From: DASXIF01 sp036498145
GTDB taxonomy: Bacteria > Actinomycetota > Actinomycetes > Mycobacteriales > Jatrophihabitantaceae
DNA length: 64,000 bases
Assembly: GCA_963708625.1 (NCBI GenBank)
Contig: CAVPSV010000002.1
Span: 124,001-188,000, forward strand
Direction of reading: 5' to 3'
In this document: positions 41,106 to 50,420 of the stretch, one piece after another
Numbering within the stretch: position 1 is the first letter of the stretch
Layout: every line of letters starts with the position of its first letter
Notes under the pieces: generated by a model
What the model was told of the DNA's origin: nothing
The model's input: only the letters and a program-made list of their open reading frames with translations
Database searches by the model: none
Translations under genes and position numbers: made by a program

Positions 41106-43157
41106 TCAGCGCTGCGGCAACGGTCGGCCGGCAGCCGCGCCCTGCGGACGCACCGCCAGGATCTGCTCGACGCCCATTCGGCCTTCCTCGAAGCTCAGCT
41201 CGCCGCCGGCCAGGTACAGCCGCCACACCCGGGCGGCCTCGACGCCGGCAATCGCGACGAGTTCATCGTGACGCTCCTCGAACCTGTCCAGCCAGCGTCG
41301 TGCCGTCCACGAGTACTGCGATCCCAGCGCTTCGACGTCGCCGACCTCGAAACCCGTTCGGGTCAGGAAGGCAATGGTCTGCTCCACCGGCCGCATGTGC
41401 ATGTCGGGCGCGATGTAGGCCTCGATGAAGGCACCGCCGCCCGGCGCGGCGCCCGGGCCGCGCGACATCTGCTGCAGCAGCAGCCGGCCACCCGGGCGTA
41501 GCGCGCCGAACAGCACCCCGGCGAAGGTCGCATAGGTGGACTCACCGACGTGCTCGCCCATCTCGATCGAGGAAACCGCGTCGAACGTCTCGGCTCGCCC
41601 GGCCAGGTCGCGATAATCCTGAAGGCGAACCGCGACCTGGCCGGACAATCCCCGCTCCGCCACGCGCTTGGCGACGAAATCACGTTGCTCGGCGGACAGG
41701 GTGATGCCGGTGGCGTGTACCCCGAAGTGCTCGGCGGCGTGCACGACCAGCGATCCCCAGCCGCAGCCGACGTCCAGCAAGCGCTGACCCGGTCGAAGGC
41801 CGAGTTTGTGGCAGATCAGGTCGAGTTTGGCCCGCTGCGCGTCCGCGAGGCTGGCCTCCGGGGTGGCTGGGTAGGCGCAGGAGTACGCCATCGATTCGTC
41901 CAGCAGCAACCGGTAGAAGTCGTTGGACAGGTCGTAGTGGTGCGAGATCGCGCTGCGGTCGCGGGATCGGCTGTGCAGGCGCCCGGTCAACCGTGCCTCC
42001 GCTGCCGGTGGCTGTGGCGGCGGGCCGGCCGCGCCAAGGCGAATCGCATCGACGACCGCGTGCATCCGACGCCGGGCCGACGGGCGAGCGGGGGGTTGCC
42101 GCCGGGCCACTGCCCAGGCCCTGCGCAACGCGTCGGTCAGCACCTCGCCGGGTGTGCCGTCACCGCTGACGTCGAGGTCACCGGCGACGTAGGCACGGGC
42201 CAGACCGAGTTCGCTCGGTGCCCACAGCAGCCGGCGCAGCACTCGCCGGGAGCGGATGTGGACGACCGGGCCCGCGGCCGGACCGGCCTCGGAGCCGTCC
42301 CAGGCCCGGATGCGCAGCGGCAATTCGAGGCCGACGCCGTCGTGCACCATGCGAGCCAGCCGGCTGGCCGCGCTCGCGCCGCGTCGAGGGTGTTCGGTGC
42401 GCTCGCGTTCTCGCGCGATCACCGGGAGCCCGGCGCGCCACAGCGCAATGCCGTGCCGGGCGATGAGGACGCGGATCACCCAGGTCTCGACCGGATACCG
42501 AAGTGCGCGCGACAGCACGGCCGCGGTACTCGCCTGGCGCCGCACACCGCGCACCGTCGCAGTGAACGGGCGATCGCCGGGCCGGTGCAGCGTGATGGTG
42601 ATCGCCAGTCGCTCGCCCGGCTCTGGCGCGCTGACCCGGTAGTACCCGTCCACGGGATAGAACGGCGAGACGTAGAAGTCCTTTGCCACCTCGGCGCGAC
42701 CGGCGTCATCGGGGCGGAGCAGGTAACGATGCGCACCGCCGTAGGTGTTGTGCACCTCCAGCACCGTCGCGACGACGGCGCCGGCGGGGTCGTGGCACCA
42801 GAACACGCTCAGCGGATTGAACACGTAACCGGCGCTGCGGGCATGGGCGAGCATCGTGATGCGTCCGCCCGGTGGCCGGACACCGTTGCTGCGCAGGAAA
42901 TCCTCGACGCTGGCACGGATTGCGCGCCCGGGTTCGCTGGGCTTGCCGGCGCGGTTGCGGCTGTCGTCGTCGCGGGCATTGTGATTGCGGCCGTCGTGGT
43001 CCCGGGCATCGAAGCGCGCCAGCCAGCGCAGCGCGCGCGGCAGCCGCGGCAACTGGTCCAGGTCGACGAGCCACTGGTAGCTGCGGTGCCGGACGTCGTG
43101 ACGGATCGGCGCGGCCCTCGTGTGCGCGATCTCGACGTCGTAGATCGCCGTCACCAC
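41106..43157 (-). CDS. DUF1365 fused to cyclopropane-fatty-acid synthase-like methyltransferase
   Basis: This 683-residue protein has a DUF1365 domain (about 1-255: IYDVEIAHTRAAPIRHDVRHRSYQWLVDLD to the VFNPLSVFWCHD and KDFYVSPFYPVDGYY blocks) followed by a CFA synthase domain (about 290-675). The latter has SRDRSAISHHYDLSNDFYRLLLDESMAYSCAY, the SAM site LLDVGCGWGSLVVHAA, SSIEMGEHVG and GGAFIEAYIAPDMHM. The synthase part adds a one-carbon bridge or methyl group to unsaturated acyl chains of membrane lipids. The two domains are more often encoded as adjacent separate genes, so this is a fusion. It overlaps the upstream FAD gene by 7 nt. Confidence 0.87.
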   Translation of the reverse strand: MVTAIYDVEIAHTRAAPIRHDVRHRSYQWLVDLDQLPRLPRALRWLARFDARDHDGRNHNARDDDSRNRAGKPSEPGRAIRASVEDFLRSNGVRPPGGRITMLAHARSAGYVFNPLSVFWCHDPAGAVVATVLEVHNTYGGAHRYLLRPDDAGRAEVAKDFYVSPFYPVDGYYRVSAPEPGERLAITITLHRPGDRPFTATVRGVRRQASTAAVLSRALRYPVETWVIRVLIARHGIALWRAGLPVIARERERTEHPRRGASAASRLARMVHDGVGLELPLRIRAWDGSEAGPAAGPVVHIRSRRVLRRLLWAPSELGLARAYVAGDLDVSGDGTPGEVLTDALRRAWAVARRQPPARPSARRRMHAVVDAIRLGAAGPPPQPPAAEARLTGRLHSRSRDRSAISHHYDLSNDFYRLLLDESMAYSCAYPATPEASLADAQRAKLDLICHKLGLRPGQRLLDVGCGWGSLVVHAAEHFGVHATGITLSAEQRDFVAKRVAERGLSGQVAVRLQDYRDLAGRAETFDAVSSIEMGEHVGESTYATFAGVLFGALRPGGRLLLQQMSRGPGAAPGGGAFIEAYIAPDMHMRPVEQTIAFLTRTGFEVGDVEALGSQYSWTARRWLDRFEERHDELVAIAGVEAARVWRLYLAGGELSFEEGRMGVEQILAVRPQGAAAGRPLPQR

Positions 43158-44428
43158 GTCACGCCCAGACTCGCGGCGGCGGCGACGCCGGCCCGGCAGC
43201 CGTCCTCGTGGAAGCCCCAGCCGTGATACGCGCCGGCGAAGGCCAGCGTGCCGTCGTTGAGTTCAGGCAGTCGATGCTGCGCACCCACCGAGGCGGTGGT
43301 GTAGACGGGGTGCGCGTACACCATCCGATCGACCACGGTGCTCGGGTCGATCCGTCCGGTGTCGTTGAGCGTCACCACGTAGGTTTCATCAGTGCCCAAT
43401 CCCTGCAGCCTGTTCATGTTGTAACTCATGTGGACGCTGGTCGGCGTCGCATCGCAGTCGGGCAGCAGGTAGTTCCACGATGCTTGGGCGCGGCGCGAGC
43501 GAGGCAGTACGGACGCGTCGGTGTGCAGCAGCGCCGGGTTGGTCGTGTAGCCGATCGCGCCCAGTACCTGCCGCTCGGCAGCTGTGGCGGACGCGAGCAG
43601 CCGCAGCGCCTGGTCCGGGTGGGTAGCCACGACGGCGCCGTCGAACCAGCTCACAGTGTCGGCGTCGTCGCGGATCTCGACACCGCCGCCGACCCGAGCC
43701 AGGCTGCGGATCGGCGTGGATGTCTGCACCGAGGACAAGCCCTTGGCCACTCGCTCGACGTAGCGGGCCGAGCCACCCACCACCGTCTGCCACACCGGCG
43801 CCCCTTTGATGCTGAGCGCGCCGTGGTTGGCCAGGAACAGGAACAGGTAGCGGGCTGGGTAGTCGCCGGTCCGCGTCGGGGCGGTGGACCACACGGCGGC
43901 GACGAGCGGGGTCATGAAGTGCGCGACGAAGTACGGGGTGAAGGCTCCGGCGCGCAGGAACTCACGCACCGTCAGTTCGTCGTCCTGCGACTCCAGTAAT
44001 TCCATTGCGAGCCGGTGGAACCGCACCACCTCGCCGAGCATCCGCAGATACCTCACGTTGGTCACCGTCCGCGGCGACGGCACCAGACCGGACAGCCCGC
44101 GGCCGCCGGCGTACTCCAGTCCACATCCCGCGCATGCGACCGACATGCTCATCTCCGAGTCGCGGGTGGCGATGCCGAGTTCGCCGAACAGCCGGCGCAA
44201 CAGGGGATAGGTGCGCTCGTTGTGCACGATGAAACCGGTGTCGATGCCGAGTACCCGGCCGTCGGAGACCGGCACGTCGTGGGTGTCGGCGTGGCCGCCG
44301 AGGCGCTCGTCCGCCTCGAAGAGGGTGACGTCGGTCTCGGCCTGCAGGATGTATGCCGCGGTGAGACCGGCCACCCCACTGCCGATGACGGCAATCCGCC
44401 GGCGCGTCCGATGAGGTTGCCGTGACAC
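43151..44428 (-). CDS. FAD-dependent amine oxidase-like oxidoreductase
   Basis: This 425-residue flavoprotein has the dinucleotide-binding motif IAVIGSGVAGLTAAYIL, followed by TLFEADERLGGHADTH, and a late FAD block GTLAFAGAYHGWGFHEDGCRAGVAAAASLG. It is the usual first gene of the DUF1365-CFA-DUF1295 cluster and by comparison with methyl-branched and cyclopropane lipid pathways is thought to desaturate or reduce the acyl chain. The operon is transcribed from the 156-nt gap between its start and the HMG-CoA lyase-like gene. Confidence 0.87.
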   Translation of the reverse strand: MSRQPHRTRRRIAVIGSGVAGLTAAYILQAETDVTLFEADERLGGHADTHDVPVSDGRVLGIDTGFIVHNERTYPLLRRLFGELGIATRDSEMSMSVACAGCGLEYAGGRGLSGLVPSPRTVTNVRYLRMLGEVVRFHRLAMELLESQDDELTVREFLRAGAFTPYFVAHFMTPLVAAVWSTAPTRTGDYPARYLFLFLANHGALSIKGAPVWQTVVGGSARYVERVAKGLSSVQTSTPIRSLARVGGGVEIRDDADTVSWFDGAVVATHPDQALRLLASATAAERQVLGAIGYTTNPALLHTDASVLPRSRRAQASWNYLLPDCDATPTSVHMSYNMNRLQGLGTDETYVVTLNDTGRIDPSTVVDRMVYAHPVYTTASVGAQHRLPELNDGTLAFAGAYHGWGFHEDGCRAGVAAAASLGVTW

Positions 44429-44584
44429 AGGCCCTCCGCGGTGATCCAGCCGTCGTGGCCGTGATCACGGCCCTCAGCACTAGTTCGTCGCGTGCGGCCG
44501 GTGCGGATTCATGGTCGGCCGGCGGCCCTCAGCGCGGCCCGATCCGGATCACGCCGCCCAGGCGGATCACCTCGCTGTGGCGCG

Positions 44585-45520
44585 TCAGGGCGCCGCAGGC
44601 TGGGCGACCCCCAGGGGCCGCGGGCGCCCGCCGGCTCGGTACAGCGAGCTCGGCAACGAATGTCCGACCGCCTGCTCGGTCACCGCGGCGGCGGCAACCA
44701 CCGCGTCCAGCTCCAGCCCGCTGTGCACGCCGCACCCGTCCAGCAGGTAGACCAGCTCCTCGGTGGCGATGTTGCCGCTCGCGCCCGGGGCGAACGGGCA
44801 CCCGCCAAGCCCACCCACCGATGCGTCCAGCGACGTCACGCCGGCCTGAATGGCCACGAATGCGTTGGCGATGCCGGTGCCGCGGGTGTTGTGGAAGTGC
44901 ACGCCGACGTCCCGGCCGCCGGCCACGGCCCGCACGGCATCGAGCAGATCCACCACTCGCCTGGGGGTCGTGGTGCCGATGGTGTCGCCCAGACAGAGCA
45001 CGTCGGCACCGCGCGTCACCGCCTCGCGGGCCACTCGAACGGTCACCTCGATCGGGGTCGGGCCGGTGAACGGGCAGTCCCAGGCCGTCGCGATGATCAC
45101 TTCGAAGGTGCCGCCCGCGGCGTGGCTGAGCTCGGCGATCTCGTCGATCAGCGCAATGGAATCCGCGGTGGAACGCCCCACGTTCGCCCGGCTGTGCGCA
45201 TCGGCGGCCGAGACGACGTATTCGAGGTTGACGACCCCGCTGGCGAGCGCGCGCTGGGCACCGCGCGGGCTGGCCACCAGCGCGGACCAGGAGACCTGCG
45301 GCCATCGGCCCAGGGCGGCGGCCACCTGCTCTGCATCGGCCATCGCGGGCACGGCGCGCGCGGAGACGAAACTCGTCGCCTCGATGCGCTGCACTCCGGT
45401 GGCCGTAAGGGCCTCGAGCATGGCGAGCTTGTCGCCCAGCGGCACCGGCTGCTCGATCTGCAGGCCGTCGCGGGGGCCGACTTCACGGATCGAGACCGCG
45501 GGCGGCAGTACCAGTTCCAC
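44585..45520 (-). CDS. Hydroxymethylglutaryl-CoA lyase-like enzyme
   Basis: This 311-residue TIM-barrel lyase has REVGPRDGLQ (catalytic Arg12 and metal-binding Asp18), the HFHNTRGTG metal-binding HxH and the signature loop GGLGGCPFAPGASGN with the active-site Cys near residue 243. It would split 3-hydroxy-3-methylglutaryl-CoA into acetoacetate and acetyl-CoA in leucine catabolism; related lyases act on similar 3-hydroxy acyl-CoAs. No other leucine genes are next to it. It is divergent from the deacetylase gene with 67 nt between. Confidence 0.88.
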   Translation of the reverse strand: MELVLPPAVSIREVGPRDGLQIEQPVPLGDKLAMLEALTATGVQRIEATSFVSARAVPAMADAEQVAAALGRWPQVSWSALVASPRGAQRALASGVVNLEYVVSAADAHSRANVGRSTADSIALIDEIAELSHAAGGTFEVIIATAWDCPFTGPTPIEVTVRVAREAVTRGADVLCLGDTIGTTTPRRVVDLLDAVRAVAGGRDVGVHFHNTRGTGIANAFVAIQAGVTSLDASVGGLGGCPFAPGASGNIATEELVYLLDGCGVHSGLELDAVVAAAAVTEQAVGHSLPSSLYRAGGRPRPLGVAQPAAP

Positions 45521-45587
45521 GCCACCAGAGGATACGCGGCGGGGCGGGCGCGTCGGGCCTGCTGGACGCGGGTGGAATCATCCTCGC

Positions 45588-46391
45588 GTGGCGATGACCC
45601 GGCGGGCGATGCTGGCGTTGGGTGCCGCGGCTGCCGGCGGTGTGCTGGCGGGTTGCGGTCGTGCGGCCCGCCGCGCAGACACGCACACCGCGGCCCTGAG
45701 TTCGTCCCGCGCCGCCGGGTCGCCCACGTCGAGCACCACCCGCGCTCCGAGTTCGCCACCGGTCGGTTCGGCAACCCGAGCAGCGCCGGTCGGCCCGGCA
45801 GTGGAGTTCGTGCACGGCCCCCGCACCCGAGCCGAGGTCGCGCTGACGTTCCACGGTGCCGGCGATCCCGGCATCGCGCGGGATCTGCTCGCGGTGTTCG
45901 CCGCCCACCGGGCGGCGGTGACGGTGCTTGCCGTCGGCTCGTGGTTGTCCACCTACCCGGCCTTCGCGCACGACATCGTGACCGGTGGCCACGAACTCGG
46001 CAACCACACGTACAACCACCTCGACATCGACAGCCTGGGCCAGCAGAGCGCCCAGCAGGAGATCGTGCGCTGCCGCGATCTGCTGCTGCGGTTGACCGGC
46101 GCGGGCGGCGCCCACTTCCGGCCGTCACAGACCCAGCACGCCTCGCCGCTGGTGTTGCGGCTGGCCGGTGCAGCGGGTTACCCGGTCTGCCTGTCCTACG
46201 ACATCGACTCGCTCGACTGGACCGACTCCGGCGCGGACGCCGTGCGGCGAAATGTCCAAGCTGCGACGCCCGGCTCGATCGTGAGCATGCACTTCGGGCA
46301 CGTGGCACCGTCGTCCGCCATGCCCGCGATCCTCGGCGACCTTGCCGCCGCGGCCTGCGCCGGTGACCGCCACGACTTGTTGCGCCCGTGA
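45588..46391 (+). CDS. Lipoprotein of the polysaccharide deacetylase (NodB) family, altered catalytic motif
   Basis: The 267-residue protein starts with a Tat-like or Sec leader (MTRRAMLALGAAAAGGVLAGC; lipobox LAGC), then a Ser/Thr/Pro-rich linker and a NodB-type domain. The second metal motif is intact in GGHELGNHTYNHLD. In the first motif, usual TFDDGP reads TFHGAGDP, so the two catalytic and metal-binding Asp are changed; such variants are known among actinobacteria, but activity is uncertain. It would act on cell-wall or capsular sugars outside the membrane. The GTG at 45588 and the ATG 6 nt later are both possible starts. Confidence 0.8.
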   Translation: MAMTRRAMLALGAAAAGGVLAGCGRAARRADTHTAALSSSRAAGSPTSSTTRAPSSPPVGSATRAAPVGPAVEFVHGPRTRAEVALTFHGAGDPGIARDLLAVFAAHRAAVTVLAVGSWLSTYPAFAHDIVTGGHELGNHTYNHLDIDSLGQQSAQQEIVRCRDLLLRLTGAGGAHFRPSQTQHASPLVLRLAGAAGYPVCLSYDIDSLDWTDSGADAVRRNVQAATPGSIVSMHFGHVAPSSAMPAILGDLAAAACAGDRHDLLRP

Positions 46392-46423
46392 GCGGGTCGG
46401 CGCGCGCGCGGGCGGGCGCCGGC

Positions 46424-47643
46424 ATGGCTGTCAAGCGGGCGGCGTTGCTTGCCTGCGCCGGCGCTGCTCGTCGCCGCGTGTAGCGACGGGGCGTCCGGCC
46501 GCGTGCGTGATCACCGGATCGGCGGTTGGCCCCAGCGCCGCAACCTCCGCAACGGCCGTCCGCATCGACCCGGAGCCACCGCACCCGCCCGCGGGTCTGC
46601 CGGGCATGCCGCGCCGGCTGTCAGCACGACCGACGTCTATGCCGCGGATCGCCCCGGGACAGCTGTCACGGTGGAAGCACACGACCCCGCCTACGTCTAC
46701 GTACCGGACACCAACAGCAACGACGTGTACGTCATCGACCAGCACACCATGCGGGTGATCGACCAGCTTCCCGGTCGGCCACGAGCCGCAGCACGTCGTG
46801 CCCTCCTACGACCTCACCACGCTCTACGTCACCGCGGACAAGGTGGGTACGGCAGCCTGGTGCCGATCGACCCGAAGCACCGGCCGGCCGGGACCGCCGA
46901 TCCCGTCGACGACGCCTACAACATGTACTTCACCCCGGACGGCCGTTACGCGGTGGTGGTGCAGGAGGCCTACGCGCGGCTTGCGTTCTACGACCCGCAC
47001 ACGTGGAAGCTGCCACGACACGCTCACCATCCCGTCGTGCAGCGGCATCGACCACATGGACTTCACCGCGGACGGGACCAAGCTGCTCGCCAGCTGCGAG
47101 TTCGCGAACCGATGGTGGTCGTCGACGTCGCCTCGCACCGCCTGCTGCGCAGACGATCGCGCTGGCCCGCGTCCGGGCGGCATGCCGCAGGACGTCAAGC
47201 TCGTCACCGGACGGGAAGGTCTTCTACGTCGCGGACATGATGGCCGACGGCGTGTATCTCATCGACGCGAAGTCGTTCGCGGTGATCGGCTTCCTGCCGA
47301 CCGGCAAGGGCGCGCACGGCCTCTACATCTCCCGCGACTCGGCGCGGATGTTCGTCACGAACCGGGATGAGGGATCGATCAGCCGTCGTCGACCTTGCCC
47401 AGCGGCGCGATCGCGGCGAAGTGGTTCGTCTGCCGGACGGCGGCAGCCCGGACATGGGCAACCTGTCCGCCGACGGCAAGGTGCTCTGGCTGTCCGGGCG
47501 ATACAACAACGTGGTCTACGCGATCGACAGCAGCAACGGCCGGCTGCTGGCGAAGCATCCCGGTGGGCTCGGGGCCGCACGGCCTGTGCGTCTGGCCGAT
47601 CCCCGGGCGGTACTCGCTCGGGCACACCGGCATCCTGAGATAG
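46424..47643 (+). pseudogene. YVTN-type beta-propeller lipoprotein, split over many frames
   Basis: Pieces in all three frames add up to one protein of about 400 residues: MAVKRAALLACAG, then LLVAACSDGASG (lipobox), YVPDTNSNDVYVIDQHTMRVIDQL, YNMYFTPDGRYAVVVQEAYARLAFYDPHTW, GIDHMDFTADGTKLLASCEF, KVFYVADMMADGVYLIDAKSFAVIGFLPTGKGAHGLYISRDSARMFVTNRDEGSI, GNLSADGKVLWLSGRYNNVVYAIDSSNGRLLAKH and PHGLCVWPIPGRYSLGHTG. This is a secreted or lipid-anchored seven-bladed YVTN repeat protein. At least eight frame changes occur without stop codons inside the pieces, which suggests indel errors rather than old decay. Confidence 0.72.
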
Positions 47644-47777
47644 CGGCCGGCTGCCGGAACTCGGGCTCGCGCCCCCGCGTTCCGATAGAGAGCGTCATGG
47701 GCGAATACTCGGCAGCGACGATGAGAACGGTGGCGCCGGGCTACGGCGCCCGGGGGCTAGTAGAAGGAGTTAGCGGC

Positions 47778-48368
47778 ATGAGCGTCAGCCTTTCCAAGGG
47801 CGGCAACGTCTCGCTGACCAAGGAGGCGCCGGGACTGACTGCGGTCCTCATCGGCCTCGGCTGGGATATCCGGACCACCTCCGGGGCGGACTTCGACCTC
47901 GACGCCAGCGCGCTGATGCTGGACGCAAACGGCAAGATCCTCTCCGACCAGCACTTCGTGTTCTTCAACAACCTGAACAGCCCGGACGGCTCGGTGCAGC
48001 ACACCGGCGACAACCGCACCGGCGAGGGCGAGGGCGACGACGAGGCGATCAAGGTGAATCTGGCCGCCGTGCCGGCCGACGTCGATCGCGTCGTGTTCGC
48101 CGCCTCGATCTACGACGCGGACACCCGCGGTCAGTCATTCGGCCAGGTCCGCAACGCGTTCATCCGGGTGGTGAACCAGGCGGACAACTCGGAGATCACC
48201 CGGTACGACCTGACCGAGGAAGCATCCACCGAGACGGCGATGGTGTTCGGTGAGGTGTATCGGCACTCCGGTGAATGGAAGTTCCGCGCGGTCGGCCAGG
48301 GCTACTCCACCGGGCTGGCGGGCATCGCGCGCGACTTCGGCGTAAACGTCGGTAGCGAACAGAAGTAG
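47778..48368 (+). CDS. terD: TerD-family stress protein (canonical)
   Basis: This 196-residue protein is a full TerD domain: SLSKGGNVSLTKEAPGLTAVLIGLGWDIRTTSGADFDLDASALML, read across residues 4-48, holds the first acidic calcium-binding site, and HTGDNRTGEGEGDDEAIKVNL the second. The C-terminal EVYRHSGEWKFRAVGQGYSTGLAGIARDFGV is also canonical. TerD proteins bind Ca2+ and act with TerC at the membrane in resistance to tellurite, oxidative and other stress. AGAAGGAG lies 8 nt before the ATG. It is the first gene of a ten-gene ter operon and precedes the TerC-like gene by 18 nt. Confidence 0.93.
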   Translation: MSVSLSKGGNVSLTKEAPGLTAVLIGLGWDIRTTSGADFDLDASALMLDANGKILSDQHFVFFNNLNSPDGSVQHTGDNRTGEGEGDDEAIKVNLAAVPADVDRVVFAASIYDADTRGQSFGQVRNAFIRVVNQADNSEITRYDLTEEASTETAMVFGEVYRHSGEWKFRAVGQGYSTGLAGIARDFGVNVGSEQK

Positions 48369-48386
48369 CGGCGCGGGAAACGCACG

Positions 48387-49508
48387 ATGCTGCTCAGGAC
48401 GTTCGGTGGGTCCGTCCTGGTCGCGATCGCCGGGCTGGCCCTCGGGCTGATCTACGGCGGTGGCACCGGGCTCGCCCTGGTGGCGATCCTGGCCGTCCTC
48501 GAGGTATCGCTGTCCTTCGACAACGCGGTGGTGAACGCCACCGTCCTGGTTCGGCTCAACCCGTTCTGGCAGAAGATCTTCCTGACGGTCGGCGTGGCGG
48601 TCGCCGTCTTCGGCATGCGGCTGGTGTTCCCGCTGCTGGTGGTGGGCATTACCGCCAAGCTGAGTCCGGTGCATGCGGTGAATCTGGCGCTGAAGAAGGG
48701 TGACGCGCACACGCCGGGCACCTACGGGTATCTGCTGCACCAGGCGCACCCGGCCATCGCGGCATTCGGCGGGGTGTTCCTGCTGTTGCTCTTCCTCGAT
48801 TTCATCCTGGAGGAGCGGGAGATCACCTGGCTGTCCTGGGTTGAGCGCCCGCTGGCGCGGATGGGGAAGCTGGACCAGCTCTCGGTCACGCTCACCCTGG
48901 TAATCCTGGTGGTGTTCGCGTACACAATCGCGCCGGACAACAAGGTGTCCACGGTGCTGGTCTCCGGCGTACTCGGCATGGCCACGTACCTGGTCGTCAA
49001 CGCGCTCGGCGAATTCTTCGACACCGATGAGGAGGCCGAGGACGAAGTCGAGGAGACGATGTCCTCGGGCCGCTCGCCCAGCGTGCGCCAAGTGGCCGGC
49101 AAGGCCGCGTTGTTCCTGTTCATCTACCTCGAGGTGCTGGACGCATCGTTCAGCTTCGACGGCGTCGTCGGGGCTTTCGCGATCACCTCGGACCCGATCA
49201 TCATTGCCATCGGTCTGGGTGTCGGCGCCATGTTCATCCGCTCGCTGACGGTGTACCTGGTACGCAAGGGCACGCTCGGTGAGTACGTGTACCTGGAGCA
49301 CGGTGCGCTGTGGGCCATCGGCGCCCTGTCGGTGATCCTGCTGTTCACGATCCGCTACGAGGTCCCCGAAGTGGTGACCGGGCTGATCGGCGTCGGCTTC
49401 ATCGGCGCGGCGCTCGCCTCCTCGATCGCGCGCAACCGGAGGCTGGCCCGGACCGAGGGTGAGCCGGTGGACGCGCTCGCCGCGACGGTGTCCGCGCCGG
49501 GTCCCTGA
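48387..49508 (+). CDS. TerC/DUF475-family membrane protein
   Basis: This 373-residue integral membrane protein has nine or so hydrophobic segments. The two acidic SFDNAVVNA and SFDGVVGAF motifs, one in each half, are the metal-related signatures of the TerC superfamily; the internal GYLLHQAHPAIAAFGGVFLLLLFLDFILEEREITW and the acidic EFFDTDEEAEDEVEE loop are typical of the DUF475 branch. It is thought to form a metal-handling or export complex with TerD. It lies between TerD and the first TerA-like gene. Confidence 0.9.
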   Translation: MLLRTFGGSVLVAIAGLALGLIYGGGTGLALVAILAVLEVSLSFDNAVVNATVLVRLNPFWQKIFLTVGVAVAVFGMRLVFPLLVVGITAKLSPVHAVNLALKKGDAHTPGTYGYLLHQAHPAIAAFGGVFLLLLFLDFILEEREITWLSWVERPLARMGKLDQLSVTLTLVILVVFAYTIAPDNKVSTVLVSGVLGMATYLVVNALGEFFDTDEEAEDEVEETMSSGRSPSVRQVAGKAALFLFIYLEVLDASFSFDGVVGAFAITSDPIIIAIGLGVGAMFIRSLTVYLVRKGTLGEYVYLEHGALWAIGALSVILLFTIRYEVPEVVTGLIGVGFIGAALASSIARNRRLARTEGEPVDALAATVSAPGP

Positions 49509-49596
49509 CCGCCGCGACTGTCTTCACACCTGGGACAGGCCCGGTCGGTACGAACGGCATCCCTACGAACAGCACACCCCTACGGAAGGCACCGCG

Positions 49597-50289
49597 ATGG
49601 GCATCGACTACGTGAAACGTCCGGATACCGCCACCGCGCCCGGGCCCGACTCGGGCGCCGCGCCAGCGGTCTCGCTGACCAAGGTGACCCTGACCAAGCA
49701 GGCGCCGACCGTATCGCTGACAAAGCAGGGTTCGGCCGGCGGCATCCTGCGCGTCAACCTGAACTGGAACGCCCGCCCGGATGCCGGTCGCGGCGGGTTC
49801 TTCCGGCGCGCCGTCCCGGAACTCGACCTCGACCTCGGCTGCCTGTACGAGTTCACCGACGGCACCAAAGGGGTGGTGCAGGCCCTCGGCAATTCCTTCA
49901 CCGCCCGCCCGCGCGGCCTCGGCGAGAACGTCATCTGGCTCGACGGCGATGACCGCTCCGGCGCGAACACGGGCGGGGAGAACCTGTTCGTGAACCTGGC
50001 CCACCTCGACCGGATCCGGCGCATCCTGGTGTTCGCCCTGATCTACCAGGGCGCAGCCAACTGGGCCGCGGCCGCCGGCGTGGCCACCCTGTACCCGGCG
50101 ACCGGACCGCAGGTCGAAGTGGTGCTGGACGACCCGCGTGACGGAGCCCGAATCTGCGCCATCGCACTGCTGGAAAGCACCGGTGCCGACCTGTCCGTCC
50201 GCCGCGAGGTCAACTACCTCAACGGCGCGCAACGCGTCCTCGACGAGGCCTACGGGTGGGGGATGCAGTGGACGGCGGGCCGGAAGTAG
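49597..50289 (+). CDS. TerA-like tellurium resistance protein
   Basis: This 230-residue protein begins with a linker containing three SLTK/TLTKQ repeats (SLTKVTLTKQAPTVSLTKQG) that look like copies of the TerD N-terminal strand, followed by a TerA-type domain: LRVNLNWNARPD, ELDLDLGCLYEFTDGTKGVVQALG, VIWLDGDDRSGANTGGENLFVN and RRILVFALIYQGAANW. The acidic GDDRSG...GENL part suggests ion binding. The ATG at 49597 is chosen because a longer frame covers the TerC end. It would be a cytosolic partner in the Ter complex. Confidence 0.87.
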   Translation: MGIDYVKRPDTATAPGPDSGAAPAVSLTKVTLTKQAPTVSLTKQGSAGGILRVNLNWNARPDAGRGGFFRRAVPELDLDLGCLYEFTDGTKGVVQALGNSFTARPRGLGENVIWLDGDDRSGANTGGENLFVNLAHLDRIRRILVFALIYQGAANWAAAAGVATLYPATGPQVEVVLDDPRDGARICAIALLESTGADLSVRREVNYLNGAQRVLDEAYGWGMQWTAGRK

Positions 50290-50420
50290 ACCCGCCGGCC
50301 CCCCGACGACGACACTGAAGACGGTCGAGGGGGACCATCGACAGGGACCACCGAAACTGGACCGTCGACCGCGACGTTCCATCAGCAGTACCCGCACCAC
50401 TCGACAGCAAGGAGTTCACG

